Below are positions 44,790-53,713 of a stretch of DNA of 64,000 nucleotides, one piece after another; position 1 is the stretch's first letter; each line of letters starts with the position of its first letter. The stretch is from CAZUXE01 sp964624585 (GTDB lineage Bacteria > Hydrothermota > Tepidihabitantia > B3-TA06): assembly GCA_964624585.1 (NCBI GenBank), contig CAZUXE010000001.1, positions 69,262 to 133,261 of the forward strand. Direction: 5' to 3'. The notes beneath the pieces are model-generated. The model saw nothing but the letters and a program-made list of their open reading frames with translations, ran no database searches and was not told where the DNA came from. A program made the translations under genes and the position numbers.

Positions 44790-45644
44790 TCATGGCGTAA
44801 CAAAGTTTATGGCCTTGGGGATAACCGATAGCTCTATTTCTCTAAAGGCCTTATCAGAAACCTCACCATCAACATGGTAGTATACTGGATGGGAAAATGA
44901 AAGCTTCATCTGTCTAAATCGGTGCATCAAAACAAGGTCTGTAATTTCGGTATGCTTGCCTTTTATAGCTGTGGGCAACAGAAACAGGAATCTAAGCTTG
45001 GGTAATTTTTTAACCAGACATAAATCAAGCTGAGCATCGGTAAGCTCAGCGTTTGGCGTAAGCATAAACATGCCGCCATGATAGCGTCCGTTTCCTACAG
45101 AAATAGTCATTGTTTCCAAGTGAAGCGTTTGAGTATCGGTTTTCACTTTTACTTCAGGGGAGTTGAATTTTGACAGGGTGCGTAAAACGGAAACAAAGTA
45201 GCCTAAGTCGCCCTTGAGGGACGATGCCCGCATAGCCCTTGCCACCTCGGCATCAAAACCTGAACCAAAGATGTTGATAAAACGAACACCGTTTGCCTGA
45301 CCTATATCTATACGTCGAACATTACAAGGCTTAAGATAGGTTTCAGGCTCAACCATTGTTACGCCTATGCTACGTACAAAGTCGTTACCCGAACCTGTAG
45401 GTATAACACCCAACTCAACATTCGCATTGTCAATAGCGTTCAAGGCGCTGTTTAACGAACCATCGCCGCCCACTAGAATAAGACGGTCCACACCTTCTGC
45501 AAGCGCTCTACGAGTGGCTTCTTTTATTTGCCCTGCCTTGCTGCAAAGCTCAACATCTAAATTCTTTCCGGCAAACCAGTGTTTCCATTTTTTACCGGTT
45601 CTGCCCTTACCTGCCGAAGGGTTTACAAGAAAGCGCGTTCTCAC
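44790..45644 (-). CDS. diacylglycerol/lipid kinase family protein (YegS-like)
   Basis: 284 residues with the lipid-kinase hallmarks: NPSAGKG at residues 8-14, the nucleotide-binding VGGDGSLNSAL loop at about 58-68, and PTGSGNDFVRSIG. A second domain with GNGRYHGGMFMLTPNAELTDAQLDL follows. It may phosphorylate diacylglycerol or another lipid at the inner membrane. GTG start with a GAGG site. The 240 nt upstream, before the OmpA-like gene, hold nothing recognisable. Confidence 0.9.
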   Translation of the reverse strand: MRTRFLVNPSAGKGRTGKKWKHWFAGKNLDVELCSKAGQIKEATRRALAEGVDRLILVGGDGSLNSALNAIDNANVELGVIPTGSGNDFVRSIGVTMVEPETYLKPCNVRRIDIGQANGVRFINIFGSGFDAEVARAMRASSLKGDLGYFVSVLRTLSKFNSPEVKVKTDTQTLHLETMTISVGNGRYHGGMFMLTPNAELTDAQLDLCLVKKLPKLRFLFLLPTAIKGKHTEITDLVLMHRFRQMKLSFSHPVYYHVDGEVSDKAFREIELSVIPKAINFVTP

Positions 45645-45884
45645 TAGCCAACCTCAGCTGCGTGTCTATAACCCATTCTAGCTATATTTTGAATAAGTTG
45701 GAGACCAACGGAGAACTTAAAATACAGTTGATTTAACGCAGTCAGATACTGGATGAACGTGGGTAGGTGATAAATTGTAGACATGGGATTAGAAAGGATG
45801 TTTATATTCATAGAGTACAAAGGCAGTTGCTGTATTAAGATATAGGCAAAGGTTGCAGGACGCGAACGGCTAAGCAAGGTGAAC

Positions 45885-46481
45885 CTATTTGATATAGATT
45901 TCAACGCGCCTGTTTTTTTTGCGACCTTCAGCTGTAGTATTGGAAGCAAGCGGACGCGCCGCCGAAAGTCCACACGGAAGCAAACGCTTTGAATCTATTC
46001 CCTTTTCTAAAAGATAGCGGCAAATTTTCCCGGCCCTGTTTGCCGAATATTCCCAGTTGGAGGGATAATATTTACGTAACTGCTGTCCTACCCGCATGTT
46101 ATCGGTATGAACCATCACAACTACATCCTCTTGAGAAGTTTTTATAAGTGGAATAAGCTTATCTAATTTTTGTTTACCTGTAGCAGAGATTTCAGTTGCT
46201 TTTGTAGATGAAAATAAATCGTCCAGCGCAATTGTGGCAATAAGATTGCCGTAGTCAAATTCCTGAACGCTCTTGCTGTTTGAGGATGTGTCCGCTGTCG
46301 AAAAGCTGGAGGCCTTGTTTGCGGGGAAATTGCCTTGCAAAGCTTCAACCTTGGCTACCCACATCTTTATCTCCTTGCTTTGCTCAGCGTATCCCTCGGC
46401 TAGAGGACGATAGAAGACAAAGTAGCCGCCTACACCTGCCGCTGCAAAAAGCAGTGCAAGCAACCAACCCAGGTATTTCAT
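45885..46481 (-). CDS. OmpA-like domain protein, inner-membrane anchored
   Basis: 198 residues: one N-terminal membrane helix (LGWLLALLFAAAGVGGYFVFY), a short stalk, and an OmpA/MotB-type peptidoglycan-binding domain (KLDKLIPLIKTS..., NWEYSANRAGKICRYLLEKGI, GRKKNRRVEIYI). The anchored layout resembles MotB or Pal-like tethers rather than outer-membrane OmpA. The start overlaps the valS stop by 4 nt (ATGA), so it is translated from the valS mRNA. No motA partner is adjacent. Confidence 0.88.
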   Translation of the reverse strand: MKYLGWLLALLFAAAGVGGYFVFYRPLAEGYAEQSKEIKMWVAKVEALQGNFPANKASSFSTADTSSNSKSVQEFDYGNLIATIALDDLFSSTKATEISATGKQKLDKLIPLIKTSQEDVVVMVHTDNMRVGQQLRKYYPSNWEYSANRAGKICRYLLEKGIDSKRLLPCGLSAARPLASNTTAEGRKKNRRVEIYIK

Positions 46482-49090
46482 TTAAGTCCTTCCAGAAGCT
46501 CAAGCAAACGCGTGTGCTTCTTCTGAAATGTCTCAAGTTTCTCCCGCTCTTTGGAAACTATGTTGTCGGGAGCGTTTTTAATAAAATTCTGGCTTGAAAG
46601 CTTAGATTTTATTTTAGAAATCTCAGAACCAAGTTTTGCCGATTCCTTCTCAATCTTCGCAATTTGGGCATTAAGGTTGAACTTACCCGAAGAGGCAAGT
46701 TCGTTTAGAGAAATATAGACCTCGCCCCAGCCAAGAACTGCACCCACGGCAGGATGCGGTTTGGCATCAACCTTCTTTAATTCCGATATAGCGCTAAGAT
46801 AGGCCTTGTTTTCTGTAAAGAACTCATACAAGTTACTGTCATCACTGACAATTTGAACGGCAACTGCTGTATTTTTAGAAAGCCCCAACTCGGAACGCAT
46901 GGTACGTACAGCTGTGATAAGGTCGGTCATTGCATCAACTGACGGAGGCGATTTTGCAAACTCTTGGGGAACGCGAGGCCAGCTATCGCGGAAAAGTCGG
47001 TGCTTGGCAAAACCAAACCTTGCCCATAACTCTTCGGTAATAAAAGGCATAAATGGATGCAACATAGCCAGGGAAGATTTGAATACGTAAAGCGCACAGG
47101 CTGCAGAACGTCCCTGCTCACGCTTGGCCTGTTTGGCAAACTCAAGTCCCCAATCGCAGAACTCGTGCCAATAATAGGTGTAGAGATACTTGGCCGCAGC
47201 GTAAAGGTCATGATTATCTATCATATGCGCCACTTCTTGGGCCGCGCGTGACAGTCTTGCAAGCATCCAGCGTTCTGTAGGTGTTGGGTTATCAGGTATC
47301 TCTGGAGCTTCTCCACCATCCATCAGTGAAGTCATAAGCCTTGCCGAATTCCACAGCTTATTGGCAAAGTTGCGTCCCACCTTGATACGTTCTTCAGAGT
47401 AAAGAACATCGGACTCACGCGGGGTAATAAGCAAGAGACCAAAGCGCAAGGCATCAGCCCCATATCTGTCTATAAGACCAATTGGGTCTGGTGAATTACC
47501 CAAACTCTTACTCATCTTCTTACCCTTTTCATCGCGAATCATCACATGGAACATAACGTCGCTAAAAGGCGGACGCGAGGTAAATTCAAGCCCAGCCATA
47601 ATCATGCGCGCCACCCACAAATAGATGATATCCCAGCCTGAGACAAGTGTGGAGGTTGGGTAGTATTTTGCAAAATCCGATGTCTCTTCTGGCCAACCGG
47701 ATACTGAAAATGGCCAAAGCCAGGAGGAAAACCATGTATCCAAAACGTCTGGGTCCTGGGTGAATTTGGCAGATGAGCAAGCCGGACATGCACGGGGTTC
47801 GTCAATGGATACAAATTCCTTGGAACAGTCATCACAGGTATAGACCGGAATGCGGTGTCCCCACCACAACTGACGCGATATGCACCAGTCGCGTATGTTA
47901 CGCATCCAGTGGAAATAAAGGTTCTTCCACCTGTCAGGATGAAAACGTATAACACCATCTTCCACAGCCTTTATTGCAGGCTCAGCCAAAGGCTTCATTT
48001 TGCAAAACCATTGTTCGGATAAAAGCGGTTCAATAACCGTGTGACAGCGCGAACATGTGGCAGCGGATAGATTGTAGGGTTCAATCTTTTCCATAAGACC
48101 CTGGGACTTAAGGTCAGCGACAATCTGCTTACGGGCGGCATAGCGGTCTTTACCAGCATAGCGTCCGGCTTCCTTAGTCATTGTCCCGTGGTCATCTATG
48201 ATACGCACTTTTGGCAAATTGTGACGTTTGCCCATTTCATAATCATTTGCGTCGTGGAATGGAGTTACCTTTACCGCTCCGGTACCGAACTCGCGCTCCA
48301 CAGCCTCATCTGCTATAATTGGAATTTCTCTATCCATTAGAGGAAGCATAAGGGTTTTGCCTATAAGGTCTTTATAACGTGCATCTTCAGGATGAACAGC
48401 CACAGCCGTATCACCAAGCATGGTTTCAGGACGAGTAGTTGCAACGGTTATGTAGCCTGAGCCTTTGGCAAGCGGATAGCGGATGGACCACAGGGAAGAG
48501 GAACGATTTTCGTATTCTGTTTCTTCATTCGATATGGCAGTGTGACAACGCGGACACCAATTGACTATACGCAGTCCACGATAGATAAGCCCCTTGTCAT
48601 ACAGCTTTTTGAACACGGTACGTACAGCGCGTGAAAGCCCGGCATCAAGGGTAAAACGTTCGCGCGACCAATCTATTGCCAAACCTGCACGGGAAAACTG
48701 CTGACGAATAACCGAACGATGTTCGTTAGCCCAATTCCATACTTCTTTAAGAAAGGCCTCCCGTCCCAGCGAATTTTTCGATATACCCTGCTGAGCTAAC
48801 TTACGTTCAACTACAACTTGAGTCGCAATACCCGCATGGTCCATACCCGGAACCCACAAGGCTTGCTTGCCTTGCAGGGAGTGGTATCTTATAAGAATAT
48901 CCTGAAGCTCCGTATCAAGAACATGTCCAAGAGTTAGCTTACCGGTAACATTTGGAGGAGGTATAACTACAACAAAACTTTCTCTATTATCGTCAGATTC
49001 CGGAGTAAATAATCCTTCTTCTATCCAGGCCTTGTAGAGCCGTTCTTCAATCCCCTTAGGGTCATATAACTTTGGAAAATCCGCTTGCAT
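46478..49090 (-). CDS. valS: valyl-tRNA synthetase
   Basis: 870 residues. The class I HIGH equivalent is LTLGHVLD after PPNVTGK, and KMSKSLGN is the second signature. CP1 editing domain (TTRPETMLGDTAVAVHPED), two zinc-like CxxC pairs (CPRC, CDDC) and a C-terminal coiled coil (about 800-870) are present. It attaches valine to tRNA-Val and edits threonine. No ribosome site precedes the ATG; a near-consensus promoter ends 5 nt before it. Confidence 0.97.
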   Translation of the reverse strand: MQADFPKLYDPKGIEERLYKAWIEEGLFTPESDDNRESFVVVIPPPNVTGKLTLGHVLDTELQDILIRYHSLQGKQALWVPGMDHAGIATQVVVERKLAQQGISKNSLGREAFLKEVWNWANEHRSVIRQQFSRAGLAIDWSRERFTLDAGLSRAVRTVFKKLYDKGLIYRGLRIVNWCPRCHTAISNEETEYENRSSSLWSIRYPLAKGSGYITVATTRPETMLGDTAVAVHPEDARYKDLIGKTLMLPLMDREIPIIADEAVEREFGTGAVKVTPFHDANDYEMGKRHNLPKVRIIDDHGTMTKEAGRYAGKDRYAARKQIVADLKSQGLMEKIEPYNLSAATCSRCHTVIEPLLSEQWFCKMKPLAEPAIKAVEDGVIRFHPDRWKNLYFHWMRNIRDWCISRQLWWGHRIPVYTCDDCSKEFVSIDEPRACPACSSAKFTQDPDVLDTWFSSWLWPFSVSGWPEETSDFAKYYPTSTLVSGWDIIYLWVARMIMAGLEFTSRPPFSDVMFHVMIRDEKGKKMSKSLGNSPDPIGLIDRYGADALRFGLLLITPRESDVLYSEERIKVGRNFANKLWNSARLMTSLMDGGEAPEIPDNPTPTERWMLARLSRAAQEVAHMIDNHDLYAAAKYLYTYYWHEFCDWGLEFAKQAKREQGRSAACALYVFKSSLAMLHPFMPFITEELWARFGFAKHRLFRDSWPRVPQEFAKSPPSVDAMTDLITAVRTMRSELGLSKNTAVAVQIVSDDSNLYEFFTENKAYLSAISELKKVDAKPHPAVGAVLGWGEVYISLNELASSGKFNLNAQIAKIEKESAKLGSEISKIKSKLSSQNFIKNAPDNIVSKEREKLETFQKKHTRLLELLEGLK

Positions 49091-49095
49091 GCAGG

Positions 49096-49124
49096 ATTAT
49101 AGAATACAGGCGGCAAAAAGTCAA
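49096..49124 (-). promoter_or_regulatory. promoter giving leaderless valS mRNA
   Basis: Minus strand TTGACT (49119-49124), 17-nt spacer, TATAAT (49096-49101), then 5 nt to the ATG. No T-box-like leader is possible here. Confidence 0.8.
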
Positions 49125-49210
49125 GCCGCGTATACACTTGCTTCTATCAATACAGAGTAAGGCTTGCTTAGTTCGACATTACTAGAACATGTAAGGATAA
49201 TAATTTTGGA

Positions 49211-49283
49211 TACCCTTACCCATACTCCCTCTCCCAAAGGGAGAAGGAAAGCGTGCTGAAGGAGTGCAGGGTGAGGAAAGACA
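49211..49283. repeat. CCCTCTCCC-type palindromic intergenic repeat
   Basis: CTCCCTCTCCC-AAA-GGGAGAAGG and a trailing GAAGGAGTGCAGGGTGAGG. Related sequences occur at 56278-56320, 56695-56725 and 58471-58549, all intergenic. Confidence 0.6.
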
Positions 49284-49342
49284 GCGAATAGACTATCCTG
49301 TAAACAATTTCAGACTACAGTTTTGTGGTTTATTTATTCTAA

Positions 49343-49394
49343 GGATATGGAGTTTGCCTTGCAAACTCCCAAAGCCACGCCGTAGGCGTGGATA
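49343..49394 (-). repeat. two-hairpin repeat, copy 1
   Basis: On the plus strand GGAGTTTGC/GCAAACTCC (9 bp, 3-nt loop), then CAAAG, then CCACGCC/GGCGTGG (7 bp, loop GTA). It is cut off at the assembly gap; the 11 bases after the gap (49495-49505) repeat its last 11 bases. Confidence 0.8.
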
Positions 49395-49494
49395 NNNNNN
49401 NNNNNNNNNNNNNNNNNNNNNNNNNNNNNNNNNNNNNNNNNNNNNNNNNNNNNNNNNNNNNNNNNNNNNNNNNNNNNNNNNNNNNNNNNNNNNN
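49395..49494. other. assembly gap (100 N)
   Basis: Exactly 100 undetermined bases, the usual placeholder for a scaffold join of unknown length. Both edges read AGGCGTGGATA, so the join probably lies in a repeated element. Confidence 0.95.
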
Positions 49495-49506
49495 AGGCGT
49501 GGATAG

Positions 49507-51564
49507 TTAGAAAGTGTAGTCGAAGAGCTTGCGCCGTTCGGCTTCAGGAAGAAGCTCATAGCGCGCAAAGTGCATTGCAAAAGAGGCGCGTCCCTGACTT
49601 AAAGAACGCAAAGTAGTCGCGTAACCAAAACTTGACGCCAAGGGGATAAAGGCTTTTATAAATTTATGCTCTTTGATATTCTCCACAGCCTCAATTCTTC
49701 CCCGTCGTGTACTAAGGTCGGCAATAATATCACCCATGTATTCCTCAGGGGTTATAACCTCAATATCCATAATAGGTTCCAAAAGTGCAGGCGCTGCCTT
49801 GTTATAGGCTTCTTGAAAAGCCTGCGATGCAGCAGCCTTAAAAGCTATGTCCGAAGCTTGGTCTTCTCTGTAGTCAACCGCTGTAACTGTAATTTTAAGG
49901 TTAGTTATAGGAAAACCCATCATTAAACCAGCGGTAAACAAACCTTCAAGGCTCATTCTTACAGCGTCAAGAAACTCGCGCGGCAGCTCGGAAGAAAGCT
50001 TTATTTTTACATCTGTACCCTCTTTGTAGGGTTCAACTCTCAATGTTACACCGGCGTAATGAGCTGTAGTGCCAATCATGCGCGAAAATACATAGGAATG
50101 TTCAACTTTTTTGGTAACTGTTTCACGATATGAAACCTGAGGCTTACCTGTACGAACAGGCACCCTAAATTCACGTTTAAGACGGTCGATAATTATTTCC
50201 AAATGAAGCTCACCCATACCTGAAATTAAAAGCTGTCCTGTTTCAGGATCTGTTCTAACCATAAAGGTTGGATCTTCTAACTGCAGAATTTCCAATGCTT
50301 TACCAAGTTTAGCTTCATCAGCTTTTGTATGCGGCTCTATGGATTGGTGAATAACTGGTTCCGGAAAACGCATAAGTTCGTACACTATTGGATGTTTTTG
50401 GTCTGAGAGCGTAGTGCCTGTAGTTACATGCCTTAAACCGGCCAGAAGACCTATTTCACCGGCTTGAAGTTTGGATATTTCCTCAAAATGGTTCGAATGC
50501 GCCAGAAACAACTTGGTAGCACGTGAACGCTTGGCCCCTGGATAACTCATAATGGTGGTTCCTTTTTCTATAGTACCGGAATACACTCTGGTAAAGGCCA
50601 GAGGGCCCATGTGAGAATCGTAGGCAAGTTTGAAAACCAGAGCTGAGAAGGGTTCATCAGGTTTGGGGTCTCTGTGAATAATTTTTTCCTCATTATCCGG
50701 TTCATGCCCCTTAATTGGTGGAATTTCCAAAGGTGAAGGTAGATAATCTATAACAGCATCCAGCAAGGGTTGCACACCTTTATTTTTCAAAGCAGACCCG
50801 CACAACACCGGAATAATTTCATTCTTCAAAGTCAGCTTACGTAAGGCTTCCTTTAGAATCTCAGACTCACTCTGACGGTTTGCCATAAAATCTTCAACAA
50901 TGCGGTCCTCTACTTCACAGGCTTTATCAACCAGTCTTTCCCGCCATGCTTTAGCCTCATCCATCATTTCTGCAGGAATCTCTTCTATGTGATACTCCGC
51001 GCCCAAGGTTTCGCTATTCCATTTAATTGCATGCCATTGAACAAGGTCTATTACGCCAATAAAGTCTTGCTCTACTCCCCATGGAATTTGAATAGGTACT
51101 GGAATTTGCGGGAAGCGCGATTCCATCATATCCACAACACGTTGAAAATCTGCGCCTGTACGATCCATTTTGTTCACAAACGCCAGCCTTGGAATATGGT
51201 AGCGATCGGCTTGATGCCAAACTGTTTCCGACTGCGGTTCAACCCCGCCAACTGCGCAAAAAACCATTATTGCCCCGTCAAGAACCTTAAGCGCACGCTC
51301 CACTTCTATGGTGAAATCAACATGCCCTGGGGTATCAATTATATTGATTTGAAAACTTTTCCAGCCGACTATGGTAGCTGCAGAGGTTATGGTAATTCCA
51401 CGTTCACGCTCCTGAGCCATCCAATCCATGGTGGCCGCCCCGTCATCTACTTCACCAATGCGATGTATCTTCTTGGCATAGTAAAGTATTCTTTCTGTCG
51501 TGGTGGTTTTTCCGGCATCTATATGAGCGGCTATGCCTATATTGCGTAACTTATGTAAATCCAT
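49507..51564 (-). CDS. elongation factor G paralogue (EF-G2-like)
   Basis: 685 residues with full EF-G domains: G1 AHIDAGKTTTTE, switch ERERGITITSAAT, DTPGHVDF, NKMD and a domain V ending in FAMHFARYE. The domain IV opening that reads GGRGQYGHV in housekeeping EF-G is replaced by MIGTTAHYAGV, which suggests a specialised EF-G2 (as in spirochaetes or mitochondria, where one copy serves ribosome recycling). It is last in a two-component operon, 5 nt after the preceding stop and without a ribosome site. A second fusA should exist elsewhere. Confidence 0.88.
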   Translation of the reverse strand: MDLHKLRNIGIAAHIDAGKTTTTERILYYAKKIHRIGEVDDGAATMDWMAQERERGITITSAATIVGWKSFQINIIDTPGHVDFTIEVERALKVLDGAIMVFCAVGGVEPQSETVWHQADRYHIPRLAFVNKMDRTGADFQRVVDMMESRFPQIPVPIQIPWGVEQDFIGVIDLVQWHAIKWNSETLGAEYHIEEIPAEMMDEAKAWRERLVDKACEVEDRIVEDFMANRQSESEILKEALRKLTLKNEIIPVLCGSALKNKGVQPLLDAVIDYLPSPLEIPPIKGHEPDNEEKIIHRDPKPDEPFSALVFKLAYDSHMGPLAFTRVYSGTIEKGTTIMSYPGAKRSRATKLFLAHSNHFEEISKLQAGEIGLLAGLRHVTTGTTLSDQKHPIVYELMRFPEPVIHQSIEPHTKADEAKLGKALEILQLEDPTFMVRTDPETGQLLISGMGELHLEIIIDRLKREFRVPVRTGKPQVSYRETVTKKVEHSYVFSRMIGTTAHYAGVTLRVEPYKEGTDVKIKLSSELPREFLDAVRMSLEGLFTAGLMMGFPITNLKITVTAVDYREDQASDIAFKAAASQAFQEAYNKAAPALLEPIMDIEVITPEEYMGDIIADLSTRRGRIEAVENIKEHKFIKAFIPLASSFGYATTLRSLSQGRASFAMHFARYELLPEAERRKLFDYTF

Positions 51565-51569
51565 TGTAA

Positions 51570-53333
51570 TTAACGGGAAATTTTCGTAAGCAGCTCTTTT
51601 ATTATTGTCTCCGCCTTAATTTTATCAGAGGGAAGACAAACTGATAATTGAACGTCCTTGCCTTCTTTACCCAGAGGAATCTCAGGAACTGTAGGATTTG
51701 TAGAAATCAATACAGCAGGGCCGGTGATTCGTGGTTTTAAGAGAGATAGCGCGAAACGGGCATTTTCAACTTCCTCTTCACAAGCCGGATTAGCCAAAAT
51801 AATTATGCCATTTACCTTGGCCACAAAGGTTTGCCACAGCGGGGCAAAACGTTTCGCTCCTGGAAAACCGTAGAAGTTGACTTCGTAATTTGCAGCAGTG
51901 AGTTTTCCAAAATTCAAAACCTTCTCGCCCCCCTGTTCAGGATTCTTTTCATTGGAAATAACATGTATAAAGGTATTTCGTGAATCACGGTCTGTGCCAA
52001 TTACTATAAAGTTAAAAACCTTGGGTTCCGTAGAAGCAGCCACGGTCTTGGAAACAGCCTTAGCATTTTCAGTGGATTCATCAAGCTGAGAAGGAGATGC
52101 TGTTGATGATTTAGGGGACGTTAACGAAGGAGATTCGGATGGCGCAGAGGCTGGTCCAGAAGGTGTTATTGAAGGAGATGTTTCTGAGGGAGGGACGGAG
52201 GAGGAGGGAGGTGTTTGGAGGGAGGTGGGTTGTGTTACGGGTGTTACGGGTGGTGTTGAGGGAGATGTTACGGGAGGTGTTGCGGAAGGTGTTACGGGTT
52301 GAGCCGGCAATTCGGGTTCCCAACCTTGAGCGGCCTCTTCCCATGATTCCTGCTTTTCCCCTGCTTGCCCCGCTACAGCAATTGCACCTTCAAGTTTCAA
52401 TGCCCCAGAAGCAAGCAATTTCTTTATTTCCTCAATAGTATGTAAACTTAGGAGTGGACTAAGCTTAAGTATTTCTGCAATTGTCTTCTTTCCATCAACA
52501 AGGCTAAGAAGTGCCTCTTGAACAGGATTTTCAGTACCAATTTGTGATGAAAAAGCCGGTATGGCTTTAGGGTTTAACTCCTTTTTAATTCGTTCGGTTT
52601 CATCCAACTCCCTAAGCGCTTCAAATATGGCTTCGTCGGTCTGATTTTCAATAGTTGGTATAACAGACAGGCTATCAGTCAGCTTGACCTTGAAGCGTCC
52701 CCGTGACCATGAAAGCAACTCAGGCAAAGCGGCTGTACCTTGTTTGTTTAGGTAGGAAGCGGCTATTAGCTTACCTGCCATAAGGTATAAGAAACCCTCT
52801 TCGCCATCTGATTCTAAATAAACTTCACCTGTTTTTTGACCAAAGGAAAGCATTTGCAAAAGGTCAATTACCCCTAGGTCTTCAATATTTCCGGTTGTGG
52901 CAATATCATCGCCTTCGTCGTCTTTTTGAAAGGTTTCCTGATAGCGGGTGTAGCGGTCGAGAAGAATTTCAATTCGCGCCAGCAGTTCATGAAACTCAAA
53001 AGGCTTGGTTAAATAATCGTCTGCACCCAAACGCAATCCCTTAACCTTATCTTGAGTATCGGCAAGGGCGGAGAGAAACACGAAGGGTATGTTTTGCAGG
53101 GCGTCATTCTTTCTTATTTGTTCGCACAAAGCGTAGCCATCCATCCCAGGCATCATGATATCTGCAATAACAATATTCGGCGGGTTTGAAATAGCTTTCT
53201 GTAGAGCCTCTGTTGCAGAAGGTGCAACGGTAACGTCAAAACCTTCGCCAAGCAGACGTATTTCCAGAAGATTCAAAAGATGCGGATCGTCGTCAACAAC
53301 AAGAATTTTTCTTTTTACATCTTCCTGACTCAT
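51570..53333 (-). CDS. response regulator-PATAN-GTPase-like fusion protein
   Basis: 587 residues in four parts. A receiver domain (residues 9-125; Asp58 phospho-acceptor, TKPF) comes first. A PATAN/DUF4388 domain follows (about 148-215, GVIDLLQMLSFGQKTGEVYLES), with a helical segment after it. Then a low-complexity Pro/Ser/Thr linker (about 340-425, tandem TPPVT units) leads to a C-terminal Ras/MglA-like fold (about 430-587, FNFIVIGTDRDSRNTF). The P-loop lacks GKT, so nucleotide binding is doubtful. It overlaps the CheY-like gene by 1 nt. Confidence 0.85.
   Translation of the reverse strand: MSQEDVKRKILVVDDDPHLLNLLEIRLLGEGFDVTVAPSATEALQKAISNPPNIVIADIMMPGMDGYALCEQIRKNDALQNIPFVFLSALADTQDKVKGLRLGADDYLTKPFEFHELLARIEILLDRYTRYQETFQKDDEGDDIATTGNIEDLGVIDLLQMLSFGQKTGEVYLESDGEEGFLYLMAGKLIAASYLNKQGTAALPELLSWSRGRFKVKLTDSLSVIPTIENQTDEAIFEALRELDETERIKKELNPKAIPAFSSQIGTENPVQEALLSLVDGKKTIAEILKLSPLLSLHTIEEIKKLLASGALKLEGAIAVAGQAGEKQESWEEAAQGWEPELPAQPVTPSATPPVTSPSTPPVTPVTQPTSLQTPPSSSVPPSETSPSITPSGPASAPSESPSLTSPKSSTASPSQLDESTENAKAVSKTVAASTEPKVFNFIVIGTDRDSRNTFIHVISNEKNPEQGGEKVLNFGKLTAANYEVNFYGFPGAKRFAPLWQTFVAKVNGIIILANPACEEEVENARFALSLLKPRITGPAVLISTNPTVPEIPLGKEGKDVQLSVCLPSDKIKAETIIKELLTKISR
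52180..52310. repeat. in-frame minisatellite in the linker
   Basis: Degenerate tandem GGTGTTACGGG-type units encode the Thr/Pro/Val linker of the fusion protein. Copy number is likely to vary. Confidence 0.6.
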
Positions 53334-53713
53334 TAGCTAACGCTCCCCTTGCCTGCAAGAAATTCTTCTATTTGAGAAGCCAACTCACGGGTATTTATAG
53401 GTTTAGCTATAAAACCATTGCAGCCTGATTCAAGAACCCTTTCTTCATCTTTACGTTCAGTTATAGCCGTTACCGCAATTATAGGTATATGCTGAAGGGC
53501 CTCTTCGGCTTTTATAATCCTTGTAGCTTCAAACCCATCCATTCCCGGCAAGTGCATGTCCATAAGAATTAAATCAGGACGTGAACTGCGCGCCAAAAGA
53601 ACCCCGTCATCGGCGTTAAGCGCACCTAAAACCTTATGACCTGCCATTTCCAGAACAACCCTTATGAGTTCTAAATTTCCTTCATTATCTTCAATAACCA
53701 GTATTTTGCTCAC
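53333..53713 (-). CDS. single-domain response regulator (CheY/DivK-like)
   Basis: 126 residues forming one receiver domain: acidic pair Glu8-Asp9, phospho-acceptor Asp52 in LMDMHLPGMDG, Thr in AVTA and Lys in AKPI. No output domain. It probably receives phosphate from the hybrid kinase encoded immediately before (4-nt overlap) and may pass it on, as in a phosphorelay. Confidence 0.93.
   Translation of the reverse strand: MSKILVIEDNEGNLELIRVVLEMAGHKVLGALNADDGVLLARSSRPDLILMDMHLPGMDGFEATRIIKAEEALQHIPIIAVTAITERKDEERVLESGCNGFIAKPINTRELASQIEEFLAGKGSVS

Noticed and set aside
45644..45973. 109-codon minus-strand frame between the OmpA-like and lipid kinase genes
   Set aside because: It overlaps the end of the OmpA-like gene in another frame and shows no domain, signal or ribosome site.
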